This document shows, in pieces, positions 40,176-51,794 of a stretch of DNA of 64,000 nucleotides (positions within the stretch are counted from its first letter, which is position 1; every line of letters starts with the position of its first letter). The position numbers and the translations under genes were made by a program. The DNA comes from Treponema sp. Lineage in GTDB: Bacteria; Spirochaetota; Spirochaetia; Treponematales; Breznakiellaceae. Where the stretch lies: positions 1 through 64,000 of the forward strand of contig JAIRRJ010000086.1 of the NCBI GenBank assembly GCA_031256035.1. Reading direction: 5' to 3'. A model generated the notes under the pieces. It saw only the letters and a list, made by a program, of their open reading frames with translations, did no database searches and had not been told where the DNA came from.

Positions 40176-41000
40176 ATGGATAATCGGGCATTTTTCTTTC
40201 AGGATGACAAACTGCTCTTGCCGGAAGATTTTCCCGATTCTCAAATGGACATGGGAATTTCCCGTGAACTGGCAAATGACTTTAATGATGATGAACCCGA
40301 CACATTTGAAATACAGGCGATAGAGATTCCATCTTGTGCAATTACCGGTGTGTCTGTTTCCTCCGGGGTTGCGCTTCCCGCCGGGTGGAAAGCGATTCCG
40401 GTCAGGCAGGTTCTAGCCATGCTGAGCAGCGGAATGGCGGAGGGCAGGGGAGGTCTTGGAAGGCTTCTTCGCGCTTTTCACATTGCCCAGTGGCGGCGTA
40501 ATTCCCGCTTCTGCGGAAGCTGCGGCGCAAAAAATAAAGATGTCTGCGGAGAGCCGCAGCGGCTCTGCCCTGTATGCGGCAGGCATGAGTTTCCCAGGAT
40601 TTCACCGGCTGTTATCATCGTTATTATCGATGATGACGACAGAATCCTTCTTGCGCATAACAAAAAATTCAAAGCCGGAGTGTACAGCCACATTTCCGGG
40701 TTTAACGAAGCGGGAGAAACATTGGAAACAACGGCAATACGGGAAATCCGCGAAGAAGTTAATATCGAAGTTCAGGATTTAAGGTACTTAAGATCGCAGC
40801 CCTGGCCTTTTCCCAATTCATTGATGCTTGGCTTCAGCGCACGTTATCTGTCAGGAGACATTCGCGTTGACGGAGTTGAAATAGAAGACGCCCGGTGGTT
40901 TACAAAGGACAATCTGCCTGAGCTGCCGGGAGAAGGATCGCTTTCCCGCTTTCTCATAGGCCAATGGCTTAACGGTACTCTAGTTTCTCAATGCGGTTGA
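40176..41000 (+). CDS. nudC: NAD-capped RNA hydrolase / NADH pyrophosphatase NudC
   Basis: The protein has 274 residues. An N-terminal domain is followed by a zinc ribbon (Cys113, Cys116, Cys131, Cys134), the Nudix box GFNEAGETLETTAIREIREEVNI split around 175-197 with catalytic REIREEV, and the NudC-specific SQPWPFPNSLM (207-217). NudC cleaves NADH and removes NAD caps from RNA 5' ends. The ATG at 40176 has CGGAG 6 bases upstream; an open frame from the TTG at 40125 overlaps the divergent promoter. The 3' end overlaps the convergent neighbour by 32 bases. Confidence 0.93.
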   Translation: MDNRAFFFQDDKLLLPEDFPDSQMDMGISRELANDFNDDEPDTFEIQAIEIPSCAITGVSVSSGVALPAGWKAIPVRQVLAMLSSGMAEGRGGLGRLLRAFHIAQWRRNSRFCGSCGAKNKDVCGEPQRLCPVCGRHEFPRISPAVIIVIIDDDDRILLAHNKKFKAGVYSHISGFNEAGETLETTAIREIREEVNIEVQDLRYLRSQPWPFPNSLMLGFSARYLSGDIRVDGVEIEDARWFTKDNLPELPGEGSLSRFLIGQWLNGTLVSQCG

Positions 41001-42360
41001 TATTTGTTATCTGCCAATTTCCGCGTCTGCGGGTTAATGTCAGATTATCAGTACGGCTGCTGAAAGCCTGATCGTTGGGAAACCACAGCATATACTGCGC
41101 GCGGTATTGCACCTGATTATCCTGTTCATTGCCTGAAACCTGCACAAGATTCATATCCGTTATTCCAAAAACATTGGGAGCAGGGAGTTCTCCTCCTCTT
41201 TCCTTCCAAACTTGAGCCTGAATAATTGAAGGTGAGATTCTCATTTCATGCGCCTGTCTTGCCTTGTCTATAATGTAGTAATTCAGCACAATCTCAACGT
41301 CGCTTTTGTCAGCTCCCTTGATACATGCTTCCATGTAAATATGATTCAATGCGCTGAAAGCATCGTAATAACTGTAAACCACCGAGTATGCGTCAAGACC
41401 TTTTGTTGTGGGAAGCCCCATCCTGTTTGCCATCACGTTCCAGAAAACAAATAACATAAAAATCACAGCAGCCCCGATTGCGTACAGTACCTTTCTGTTT
41501 CGCATGGCAAAACGTTTTGTTTTTACCTTAAAATTATTTCTTTTTTGAAAACGTTCTTTTTCCGCGGCAAGTGTCTTTGCTTCTTCCGGGGACAGAGGCC
41601 GGAAAAAAGACGAAACAGCCGGTGTCTTGCCGCCTTTTTCCAGCAGGTATTTCAAAAGGCTGTCAAGAATAACTGTTCCGCTTTCAATTGGTCTTTTCCT
41701 TTCGACAGGAAGCAAGAGCGCGGCGTTAACCAGCTCGCTGATTTTTTCATCAATGCCGGTCGCGGCAAAATTGAGTGGTGTAAAAACGCCTTCCCTCATA
41801 TCCTGGAAAAAATCAATCGGGTCAAAATACGGAGCGGTTGCCGCCAGGATTCTGTAGAGCATGGCGCCGGCGCAAAAAGCCGCAGCTTCCATATCGTCTA
41901 AGTCGGGGCATAAATAGGGGCTGTGTTCTTTTTCTTCGGCAATAAGGCAGCGGTGCGACAAATGTTCAGGAAAGAAAAGAACGCTTCCCTTTGTTTCGGT
42001 GTTATCTCCACACACGACAAATGCAGCGCCGGGATCAATCGAGGTTTGAGTTTCACCCAAAAGCAGTTTACCGTGAATCCAATGAATGACCGCCTGCAGA
42101 GCCTTATCCTGTTCTTCCTCAATGAGCAGATCAAGCCTTTCGCCGTTGAACAACGGCCCCCAGACCCTCATGAAGCCGTCCAGTTCCGTTACGCCGGACG
42201 CTATCCAAGTTTTCTTTGAGCCGTCAGGGCAAATGATAGTTCCCGGATCATTGAAACACTGGGAAAGTTTTGTCCGGGCAAATGCGCGCGGCACAAGCCC
42301 GGTGTCAAAACAAACAGCTGTTTGACCTTCCGCTTCGGAAATGAGGATTTTTGGCGTCAT
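40969..42360 (-). CDS. Pseudokinase-like single-pass membrane protein, hflKC partner
   Basis: The protein has 463 residues. Residues 1-270 have features of a degenerate protein-kinase fold: a hinge-like region, a helix EAAAFCAGAMLYRILAATAPY as in the kinase C-lobe, but no VAIK lysine, HRD or DFG. A single membrane helix follows at about 300-322 (VLYAIGAAVIFMLFVFW), then a ~140-residue extracytoplasmic domain (IQAQVWKERGGELPAPNVFG). Its ATG overlaps the hflC stop by 4 bases (ATGA), so it is translated with hflK-hflC. The kinase resemblance is from pattern only. Confidence 0.6.
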   Translation of the reverse strand: MTPKILISEAEGQTAVCFDTGLVPRAFARTKLSQCFNDPGTIICPDGSKKTWIASGVTELDGFMRVWGPLFNGERLDLLIEEEQDKALQAVIHWIHGKLLLGETQTSIDPGAAFVVCGDNTETKGSVLFFPEHLSHRCLIAEEKEHSPYLCPDLDDMEAAAFCAGAMLYRILAATAPYFDPIDFFQDMREGVFTPLNFAATGIDEKISELVNAALLLPVERKRPIESGTVILDSLLKYLLEKGGKTPAVSSFFRPLSPEEAKTLAAEKERFQKRNNFKVKTKRFAMRNRKVLYAIGAAVIFMLFVFWNVMANRMGLPTTKGLDAYSVVYSYYDAFSALNHIYMEACIKGADKSDVEIVLNYYIIDKARQAHEMRISPSIIQAQVWKERGGELPAPNVFGITDMNLVQVSGNEQDNQVQYRAQYMLWFPNDQAFSSRTDNLTLTRRRGNWQITNINRIEKLEYR

Positions 42361-43334
42361 CTTGGCGTATAAAGGTATCGGAAGTAATCCATGTCCGTAG
42401 TCAGGGTTTTGTCAAATTTCGGCATGGTCTGTTTGTATGATTCAATCGCGCGCCAGAAATCAAAGAAATTCCTGTCCCGGTTGTAGGCTTCGGCGTAAAT
42501 CCGCGCAGCCTCCGCATCGCCTTCTCCGCGGATGCCTTCGGAAAGGTTGTACGCCGCTGAACGGATGGACATTCTCTCGTTATCCATCTTTCCGAGCAGA
42601 GCCGCCTTCCTACCTTCGCCTTCACTGCGGATAGCCTGCGCAATCTGATTGCGTTCTTTTATCATACGCGCATATACGCTGGGTGTAAGATCATCGGAGT
42701 AACGTATCTGGCGTGTTACAACATCAATAAGTTCAATGCCGTATTCGGGAACCATGCGCCGGGAGCGGTCAAGAATCTCTTCCGCAATTCTGCGCCGTCC
42801 CTTATCAATTGGTTCATAGCTGGTATCAGGCCTGATTGAAGACTGAATGATGCTGGGATCAACATCGTCCCCGATTCCAAGGTCTTCCACTACTCCGATA
42901 CGCTCCATGATAAGGTTTGAATTCCGCACCGATTCACGGAAGTAATTTTCCGCTGTAACGGTTTTTACTTCCGAGTCGATTACTTCGGCAAGTTTGGAGT
43001 ATGCGCTTTCAATGCTGAAAATGGATTCGTAGAATTTCTGCGGGTCGGCAATACGCCAGCGGGCTGTTACGTCTACCCAAATGTACTGCTTTTCCTTGGT
43101 GGGGATGCTTTTCTGTTCTCCGTCCCAAGCCATGATCCGTTTCGGATAACGGACGACTTCATCAATAAACGGCGTCTTTACATACAGCCCCGCGTTTTTA
43201 ACAACCCGCACAATCCGCCCGAACTGTACAATTACAGCCTGCTGGCCTTCTTCAATAACGTAAAGAGGTCCGGCAACCAATATGCCGATAAAAACTACGA
43301 TGATGACTACAACAAAAGTTACTGGTCTTTTCAT
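42357..43334 (-). CDS. hflC: HflC, SPFH modulator of FtsH
   Basis: The protein has 325 residues. N-terminal membrane anchor (VTFVVVIIVVFIGILVAGPLY), then the SPFH domain (EEGQQAVIVQFGRIVR, TPFIDEVVRYPKR) and a long helical region (ERNQIAQAIRSEGEGRKAAL, GDAEAARIYAEAYNRD) typical of HflC. With HflK it forms the membrane cage around the FtsH protease. Its start overlaps the hflK stop (TAATG). Confidence 0.93.
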   Translation of the reverse strand: MKRPVTFVVVIIVVFIGILVAGPLYVIEEGQQAVIVQFGRIVRVVKNAGLYVKTPFIDEVVRYPKRIMAWDGEQKSIPTKEKQYIWVDVTARWRIADPQKFYESIFSIESAYSKLAEVIDSEVKTVTAENYFRESVRNSNLIMERIGVVEDLGIGDDVDPSIIQSSIRPDTSYEPIDKGRRRIAEEILDRSRRMVPEYGIELIDVVTRQIRYSDDLTPSVYARMIKERNQIAQAIRSEGEGRKAALLGKMDNERMSIRSAAYNLSEGIRGEGDAEAARIYAEAYNRDRNFFDFWRAIESYKQTMPKFDKTLTTDMDYFRYLYTPR

Positions 43335-44311
43335 TATCTGGACCCTCCCTGCTGTGTCCGCACTGCGCCGCCAAGATTCATCATGGGCAGGAAATTTGTC
43401 AGTCTGCGGTCGATGATAGTTACGCCCTGGGCGTCTTTAAATACTTCTTCAATCATTTCGTAGTACAGCCGCTGCCTTGTTACATCGGGAGAGCGGCGGT
43501 ATTCATCGTATACAGAAATAAACCTGGCTACGTCGCCGTTTGCCCGGTTTACCCTTTCCGATTTATACCCCTGGGCAACCTGTACCATCCTCTCCGCCTC
43601 TCCTCTTGCCTTGGGTATCTCTTCATTGTAAACCTGCTGACCTTCGTTGATCAGGCGGTTCATGTCCTGAATAGCCTTGTTCACATCGTCAAAAGCTTCC
43701 TGTACTCCGGCCGGCGGATCGATATTTTGAAGTTTTACCGCAATCACGTTGATCCCAAGACCGTAACTTCTGAAAGTTTCGTTCATTATGTCTGCGCCGG
43801 CAATTTCAATGGCGCTCCGTTCAGGACTCATAATGTCCATAATCGCACGGTCGCCCACCAGCATATTTATAGCCGAGCGCGATACGTCGCTGATGGTTTT
43901 TTCCTTTTCCATGACATTAAAAACCCAAGCCTTTGAATCCACAATCCTGTATTGGATGATCCATTCAACATCAACAATGTTGAGGTCGCCCGTCAGCATG
44001 GTAGATTCCCTTGTTTTGCTTGCGTAAGTTGATGAAATGCCGCTTTTTAAGGTGCTGAAACCGAACTGCGCGGTTTGTACCGCTTTAACATTCACCGTGT
44101 AGTTCCGGTCAATGCCGAAAGGCAGTTTGAATTGAAGCCCCGGTTCCCTGATGGCATGGAACTTCCCGAACCGCGTAATCACCGCCTGTTCGGCCTGATC
44201 CACGATAAAAACGGTAGTCCCCAAAAAAATAATCGCCAATATTATCAAAATGACAACCCCGAACTTTGCCGGGGTAAATCTGCCCATTTTAGGCGGAGTA
44301 AAGTTCACCAT
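43334..44311 (-). CDS. hflK: HflK, SPFH modulator of FtsH
   Basis: The protein has 325 residues: a short N-terminal tail, a membrane helix (VVILIILAIIFLGTTVFIV), the SPFH domain (DQAEQAVITRFGKFH, PGLQFKLPFGID) and helices with VQEAFDDVNKAIQDMNRL and EAERMVQVAQGYKSERV, the HflK signature region. First gene of hflK-hflC-pseudokinase. GGAGG lies 5 bases before the ATG. Confidence 0.93.
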   Translation of the reverse strand: MVNFTPPKMGRFTPAKFGVVILIILAIIFLGTTVFIVDQAEQAVITRFGKFHAIREPGLQFKLPFGIDRNYTVNVKAVQTAQFGFSTLKSGISSTYASKTRESTMLTGDLNIVDVEWIIQYRIVDSKAWVFNVMEKEKTISDVSRSAINMLVGDRAIMDIMSPERSAIEIAGADIMNETFRSYGLGINVIAVKLQNIDPPAGVQEAFDDVNKAIQDMNRLINEGQQVYNEEIPKARGEAERMVQVAQGYKSERVNRANGDVARFISVYDEYRRSPDVTRQRLYYEMIEEVFKDAQGVTIIDRRLTNFLPMMNLGGAVRTQQGGSR

Positions 44312-44448
44312 CTAGCCCTCCGTAACACAGATTATACAGCCCTATCGAGAATAAGGGAAGGGGCAGCCGTGTGTGCTGTGTTTTTCTTTTACTAACTTGT
44401 AAAATGGGAAATCCGGCTATATAATACAGTAATAAGGGGGATTTTATA

Positions 44449-45783
44449 ATGATAGATGATAATATGGATTTTACCATAGAGGAACTTGGCAAGCCTTCGC
44501 TCAAATCGCCGATAGCAATGTCAAAGACGCTGGGGGACGGAATTGCCAATTATGTTACCGATGATCAGTACATGCGGCTGAGTACGAAGGTTGTACCCGG
44601 ACCGCAGCATCCTGTCAAAAAGACTCAAGCACTGGAATGTGCGGGGCCGCGCGAGAATATTTACTTTACTCCCGCCCATGTGCATGCGGGGATTGTAAGC
44701 TGCGGCGGTCTGTGTCCCGGGATCAACGATGTTATCCGGGCCGTTGTACGCTGCCTGTGGTACCGCTACGGAGTTACCCGGATTTCGGGTGTCCAGTACG
44801 GCTACCAGGGTTTTTTACCGGAAAACCAGTTTCCGCTGAAGCCGCTTGATCCCGACATTGTAGATGACATTCATAAATTGGGCGGCACCTTTTTGGGAAG
44901 CGCCCGCGGCGGCGGCAGGGAAGTGATCAAAATCGTAGATACTCTGGAAAAGCTCAACCTCAATATGCTTTTTACAATCGGCGGAGACGGCACTCAGCGC
45001 GGCACACTGGATATTGCCGAAGAAGTTGACAAGAGACGCTTAAAAATCGCTCTTGTCGGAATTCCCAAAACTGTTGACAACGATTATGTCTTGATAGACC
45101 GTTCCTTTGGATTTAACACCGCCGTGGACAAGGCGGTGGAAGTTGTTACGGCGGCCCACATGGAAGCTGTATCGGCAATCAACGGCATCGGCCTTGTGAA
45201 GGTTATGGGCAGGGACTCTGGCTACATCGCCGCATGTACGGCTCTTGCAAGCCATGAGGTAAATTTTGTGTTGATCCCGGAAGTGCCATTTAACCTGGAA
45301 GGTTATAACGGTTTCCTGTACCATCTTGAAGAACGCTTAAAAAAACGCAAACACGCGGTGGTTGTTGTCGCCGAAGGGGCCATGCAGGACATGCTTGATA
45401 AGGAGAAAAAGAAAGACGCGGGCGGCAATATCAAAATGGTCGATGTGGGGACATACCTCCGCAACAGGATCATCAGCTACTTTGAAGAAAAGAAAATAGA
45501 GATCAACCTTAAGTACATCGATCCCAGTTATGCGATCCGTTCCGCTCCGGCAAATCCCAACGACTCGATTTACTGTGAGCGTCTTGGGAACGCGGCGGCT
45601 CACGCGGCAATGGCTGGAAAAACAAAACTGATCATCGGCCTTGTGAACAATGAATTTGTCCATCTGCCCATCAGGTCGGTTATCACCCACCGCAACAAGG
45701 TAGACCCTGAGAGTAGCCTGTGGAGGGACACGTTGGACGCTACCCATCAGCCGACTCAAATGGTGAATAAATTTAACACTTAG
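44449..45783 (+). CDS. pfk: 6-Phosphofructokinase, group II TP0108-like
   Basis: The protein has 444 residues, longer than E. coli PfkA (320) because of an N-terminal extension of about 80 residues ([17 protein letters not shown]). Catalytic parts: [31 protein letters not shown] and MGRDSGYIA. The GGDG glycine (position equivalent to E. coli Gly104) favours ATP as phosphoryl donor, while the Lys in PKTVDND (equivalent to position 124) is the form found in pyrophosphate enzymes; this mix is known from ATP-dependent trypanosomal-type enzymes. Donor use is therefore probably ATP but not settled. A very strong site (AGGGGGA) precedes the ATG. Confidence 0.93.
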   Translation: MIDDNMDFTIEELGKPSLKSPIAMSKTLGDGIANYVTDDQYMRLSTKVVPGPQHPVKKTQALECAGPRENIYFTPAHVHAGIVSCGGLCPGINDVIRAVVRCLWYRYGVTRISGVQYGYQGFLPENQFPLKPLDPDIVDDIHKLGGTFLGSARGGGREVIKIVDTLEKLNLNMLFTIGGDGTQRGTLDIAEEVDKRRLKIALVGIPKTVDNDYVLIDRSFGFNTAVDKAVEVVTAAHMEAVSAINGIGLVKVMGRDSGYIAACTALASHEVNFVLIPEVPFNLEGYNGFLYHLEERLKKRKHAVVVVAEGAMQDMLDKEKKKDAGGNIKMVDVGTYLRNRIISYFEEKKIEINLKYIDPSYAIRSAPANPNDSIYCERLGNAAAHAAMAGKTKLIIGLVNNEFVHLPIRSVITHRNKVDPESSLWRDTLDATHQPTQMVNKFNT

Positions 45784-45789
45784 TGTAGT

Positions 45790-45825
45790 TGGCAGTTAGT
45801 GTTCCAAAAACATCACTGACTGCCA
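45790..45825. terminator. Bidirectional hairpin between pfk and SBP gene
   Basis: A 12-bp stem with one G-T pair (GGCAGTTAGTG with CACTGACTGCC plus a flanking T-A) and a 12-base loop lies between two convergent genes, 6 bases after the pfk stop and 8 bases before the other stop. The following stretch is T-rich but interrupted (CTTCTTCTACTTGTT). Position and symmetry suggest a shared terminator. Confidence 0.7.
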
Positions 45826-45832
45826 GCTTCTT

Positions 45833-47059
45833 CTACTTGTTCATCCGCAGCCAGTCAACTATGCGTTTTTCAAGGGTATTGGTTTCATTCCGTTTGCGCG
45901 CGCGGTCGTGAAGGTAAGGGAGAACGACCCGCTCTTTAAGGGTAATCCAATTGGCTGGGAGGATGCTGGGATAAGTAAGGAACTCGGAAGTGGGCATTCT
46001 GCCAAGAAGATCGGGATAGAATTTCGGGAAAATTTGTTCGGTTACGGAGTTAATGGCAGAAAAACCGCCGCAGATGCCAAAAACAGATTCATTCATCCTG
46101 TTGGTTTTGCACTCTTCCATAATTCTGCGCTGGGTATCAACCTTGAAAAACCACAAGACAAAGGCTTCTGCAGCTTTCGTTGATTTTGCGTTTTTCGGAA
46201 CGCCCAGAAAGACCGCGTCTTCTGTAATGGGTATTCTATTCTGTTCGGCAATCCACCGGAAATCCAGATTGTTTTTACTTTCCTCAGGCAAGGTAAAAAT
46301 GACATTGCTTTCCATGTACGAAAAAAGAATGCGCCCTGACTGAATTAACTTTGCCGGAGGTTCAAAAAAATACTTGAAAGTAAAGTCTTCTTCCGCCTGA
46401 TTGTTGGTGTTTATCTCATGTGTCCAGTCATATACAAAATTCATTGAACGATCCAGGGCAGCATTGTCCCAGGCAAGCGGAGCTGCTTCTGTAAAAGATG
46501 CGCCGAATAGTTTGGCAGCGGTAAAGAGAAAATCATCATTCCACAGAGGGGAAAAGCCCATGCGCGTATAGTCGCCGCTTCTTTCAATATTGAAATTTTT
46601 GCTTAAACTTTTTATTTCGTCAAAATCAATGGTAAAAGGATTGGAAAAATTTTCTTCCTTGTTCCTGCTGAAAATTAACGCAGGTACATTAAACGAAACC
46701 GGCAATATGTATTGGTTGCGTTCTATCCTGCCTACAGCCAGAAGGCGCTGATAAAAAACATTTCTGGAAAGTTTTTTGGCTCCAAAAAAGTTATCAAGGG
46801 ATTTGAAATTCGCGCCGGTGGAGGCGTTTTTCAACCAGCTTCCCACGATTATGTCAGGACAATTCTTGGTTTTTTCCAGTTCCGCGGCGGGATAATCATA
46901 GTATTTTACAGTGACTTTATATTGATTTTGGGCGGTGTTAAAAAACTCTCCGTACATGGCAAATTCGGGGCGATCTGTCCAAATTTGCGCGGTTTTATTT
47001 CCGCAGCTTGAAAACGAAAATGCTGTCAGCAAAACAACAAAACCTTTTATGAAGCGCAT
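45833..47059 (-). CDS. Extracellular solute-binding lipoprotein
   Basis: The protein has 408 residues. Signal peptide with lipobox-like FSFSSC (Cys at about 19), then a family-1-type solute-binding fold: WTDRPEFAMYGEFFNTAQN at the start, NCPDIIVGSW, AFVLWFFKVDTQRRIMEE near the C-terminal lobe. Such proteins usually deliver sugars to an ABC importer; no permease or ATPase genes are adjacent. The ATG at 47059 lies 5 bases after a -10 hexamer with a consensus TTGACA upstream; a TTG two codons earlier sits at the edge of the -10. Confidence 0.85.
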   Translation of the reverse strand: MRFIKGFVVLLTAFSFSSCGNKTAQIWTDRPEFAMYGEFFNTAQNQYKVTVKYYDYPAAELEKTKNCPDIIVGSWLKNASTGANFKSLDNFFGAKKLSRNVFYQRLLAVGRIERNQYILPVSFNVPALIFSRNKEENFSNPFTIDFDEIKSLSKNFNIERSGDYTRMGFSPLWNDDFLFTAAKLFGASFTEAAPLAWDNAALDRSMNFVYDWTHEINTNNQAEEDFTFKYFFEPPAKLIQSGRILFSYMESNVIFTLPEESKNNLDFRWIAEQNRIPITEDAVFLGVPKNAKSTKAAEAFVLWFFKVDTQRRIMEECKTNRMNESVFGICGGFSAINSVTEQIFPKFYPDLLGRMPTSEFLTYPSILPANWITLKERVVLPYLHDRARKRNETNTLEKRIVDWLRMNK

Positions 47060-47064
47060 GAACA

Positions 47065-47115
47065 ATCCTATTTTGCCCTTATGTGCTTGTCAATCAGCCC
47101 GTTGGATGATAACAT
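47065..47115. promoter_or_regulatory. Divergent promoters sharing one -35 site
   Basis: On the - strand TTGACA (47088-47093), 17-bp spacer, TAGGAT (47065-47070), 5 bases to the lipoprotein ATG. On the + strand TTGTCA (47087-47092), 17-bp spacer, TAACAT (47110-47115). The two -35 elements occupy the same seven bases (TTGTCAA), so polymerase can serve only one gene at a time. Confidence 0.7.
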
Positions 47116-47118
47116 TAC

Positions 47119-47613
47119 TTGGGGTATATTTTGGAAAGGATTAAGGACGCTCAGGTTATAAGGCTGATAGAGCGTATCGGCGAACACTACAGGACAAATA
47201 TCTCGAATCGTTTTTTGCGTCCTGCCATACTGCAGCTCCAGCTTGACAAAAACACATGGGATCAGATAGAGGTTCTTACAGAAAAAATTGAACTGTTCCG
47301 TTATCAGGGCTTTCATTTTGATGATTTATATCATCAAATAGCCGCCGGCGCCCATTTTGTGAGTGTCGCCCGTCACGGAATAATACCCGTCCTGAAAAGC
47401 AAAATGAACGCCCCTGCCGTCGGTCAGGAAAAGGTTCTTAGAGATATGGCGGCGAATAATTTTGTCCACAATCTGCAGGTTTTTGCGGAACTTATAAATG
47501 AATTATATGCAACACTGGTAGATTTGGATAAAGGCGGCTCAAGGGGCGAACCTCCGGTTTATACCCAAATGCCCGAACTTGTTGACATCACCCGGCAGCT
47601 TGTCGGTATTTGA
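47119..47613 (+). CDS. Conserved hypothetical protein
   Basis: The protein has 164 residues from the TTG at 47119, or 160 from the TTG at 47131 (GGGG lies 6 bases before the second). Largely helical: ERIKDAQVIRLIERIGEHYR, IEVLTEKIELFRYQGF, ARHGIIPVLKSK, and a C-terminal helix ending DITRQLVGI. No membrane segment, no motif I recognise. It lies just ahead of the rplU operon but has its own promoter, divergent from and overlapping that of the solute-binding lipoprotein. The start codon is uncertain. Confidence 0.7.
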   Translation: MGYILERIKDAQVIRLIERIGEHYRTNISNRFLRPAILQLQLDKNTWDQIEVLTEKIELFRYQGFHFDDLYHQIAAGAHFVSVARHGIIPVLKSKMNAPAVGQEKVLRDMAANNFVHNLQVFAELINELYATLVDLDKGGSRGEPPVYTQMPELVDITRQLVGI

Positions 47614-47615
47614 CC

Positions 47616-47644
47616 TTGACTATTTTCCCTTTTCGGGATATAAG
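47616..47644 (+). promoter_or_regulatory. rplU operon promoter
   Basis: TTGACT (47616-47621), 17-bp spacer, TATAAG (47639-47644). Leader of about 25 bases with CGGAG before the rplU ATG. Confidence 0.75.
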
Positions 47645-47676
47645 ATATTACTATTTCAAAGGTTACGGAGAAAAAG

Positions 47677-47985
47677 ATGTACGCGCTGGTAGAATTTAAA
47701 GGCAAACAGTACAAGGCCGAGAAAGGCGCTTCGCTCAAGGTTGATAAAATCGACGCAGAGCCGGGAGCAGCCATCAGTATTGATACGGTACTTTTAGTAT
47801 CAGGAGAAACGGTTAAAGTAGGCAGCCCCTATGTACAGGGCGCAAAAGTGTCCGCCACGGTGGAATCCCACGGAAAAGACGATAAAATCGTCGTTTTTAA
47901 GTACAAGCCGAAAAAAGACTACCGCCGCAAACAGGGGCATCGGCAGCAGTATTCGATCATCAAAATCGGGGATATTTCCGCCTGA
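47677..47985 (+). CDS. rplU: Ribosomal protein L21
   Basis: The protein has 102 residues, full length for L21. Marks: MYALVEFKGKQYKAEKG, VLLVSGETVKVGSPYV, and the basic C-terminus KYKPKKDYRRKQGHRQ. First gene of the conserved rplU-prp-rpmA cluster, followed here by CDF transporter, obg, nadD/yqeK, lcp and rsfS on the same strand. It overlaps prp by 4 bases. Confidence 0.98.
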   Translation: MYALVEFKGKQYKAEKGASLKVDKIDAEPGAAISIDTVLLVSGETVKVGSPYVQGAKVSATVESHGKDDKIVVFKYKPKKDYRRKQGHRQQYSIIKIGDISA

Positions 47986-48338
47986 TTGAGATAGAAGCGG
48001 TTCTGGACGATGACGGGGTTTTAAGAGCCTGCAAAGCCTCCGGCCATGCCGGGGCAGGTAAAAAAGGTACTGACATTGTCTGCGCCGCGGTTTCGGTTTT
48101 AATGCGGACGGCTCTGGGGGTTCTTTCCGGCAGGGAAGGGGTTGTTGTCAGGGGCGGAGCACCGGAACCCGGCTCTCTTTGGATGGAGGCCGATTATACT
48201 GCGGAAGGTTCGAATGCGTTGCATTCGCGGGAGTTCCTTTCCGCCACCGGTGTTTTTCTGCTTGAAGGACTGAAGTCTGTAGCGCAGGAATACCCCGAAA
48301 ATTGCAGGGTAATTATTCGAACTTTACGGAGGATTTAG
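47982..48338 (+). CDS. prp: Ribosomal-processing cysteine protease-like protein Prp
   Basis: The protein has 118 residues if it begins at the CTG at 47982 (overlapping the rplU stop as CTGA), giving (M)[11 protein letters not shown]; no ATG, GTG or TTG is available until 48102, which would remove the active site. The catalytic pair is present: His in SGHAG and Cys in DIVCAAVS. Prp trims the N-terminal extension of L27 in Firmicutes. The L27 encoded next has no such extension. A 7-bp palindrome with GTT loop (48211-48227) lies in frame and encodes S-N-A-L-H-S in the C-terminal half. The unusual start codon is inferred from conserved sequence. Confidence 0.85.
   Translation: MIEIEAVLDDDGVLRACKASGHAGAGKKGTDIVCAAVSVLMRTALGVLSGREGVVVRGGAPEPGSLWMEADYTAEGSNALHSREFLSATGVFLLEGLKSVAQEYPENCRVIIRTLRRI
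48211..48227. repeat. GTT-loop palindrome inside prp
   Basis: CGAATGC-GTT-GCATTCG, 7-bp perfect arms, in frame in prp. Same triloop as the palindromes at 219, 1168 and 1199. Confidence 0.8.
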
Positions 48339-48339
48339 T

Positions 48340-48600
48340 ATGGCACGGAAACGCGGCGGAAGCGGCGCAAAAAACGGACGGGATTCAAATCCCAAATACC
48401 TTGGAATAAAGGCTTCGGCGGGCGCGGTTGTAAAAGCTGGCACGGTTATTGCCCGTCAGCGGGGGACAAAAATTCATCCCGGAGCCACTGTTGGCTGCGG
48501 AGGGGATTATACCCTTTTCGCCCTTGCGGATGGAAAGGTAAATTTCCATCAACGCCGGGGCCGCAAGCTGGCTTCGGTGATCGAGGAAGGCGGTAAATAA
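48340..48600 (+). CDS. rpmA: Ribosomal protein L27
   Basis: The protein has 86 residues. It begins [19 protein letters not shown], i.e. the mature form that reaches the peptidyl-transferase centre, with no cleavable leader such as the L-N-L-Q-F-F-A-S of Firmicutes. [12 protein letters not shown]-type core is present ([14 protein letters not shown]). GGAGG precedes the ATG by 7 bases. Confidence 0.98.
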   Translation: MARKRGGSGAKNGRDSNPKYLGIKASAGAVVKAGTVIARQRGTKIHPGATVGCGGDYTLFALADGKVNFHQRRGRKLASVIEEGGK

Positions 48601-48606
48601 TACCTC

Positions 48607-51724
<3,118 letters not shown>

Positions 51725-51794
51725 GATTGTCAGGGAATTCCGATTGGAATAGTCTGACCACAATGGGGTCTGACTAAATCAAAGGAGTACATCA

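Noticed and set aside
48102-48338. Prp starting at the ATG at 48102
   Set aside because: This would remove the His and Cys active-site residues, which are intact in the same frame upstream.
51725-51794. Terminator or operon break between nadD/yqeK and lcp
   Set aside because: There is a hairpin but no T-tract and no promoter of note before lcp; the gene order nadD-lcp-rsfS is typical of one operon.
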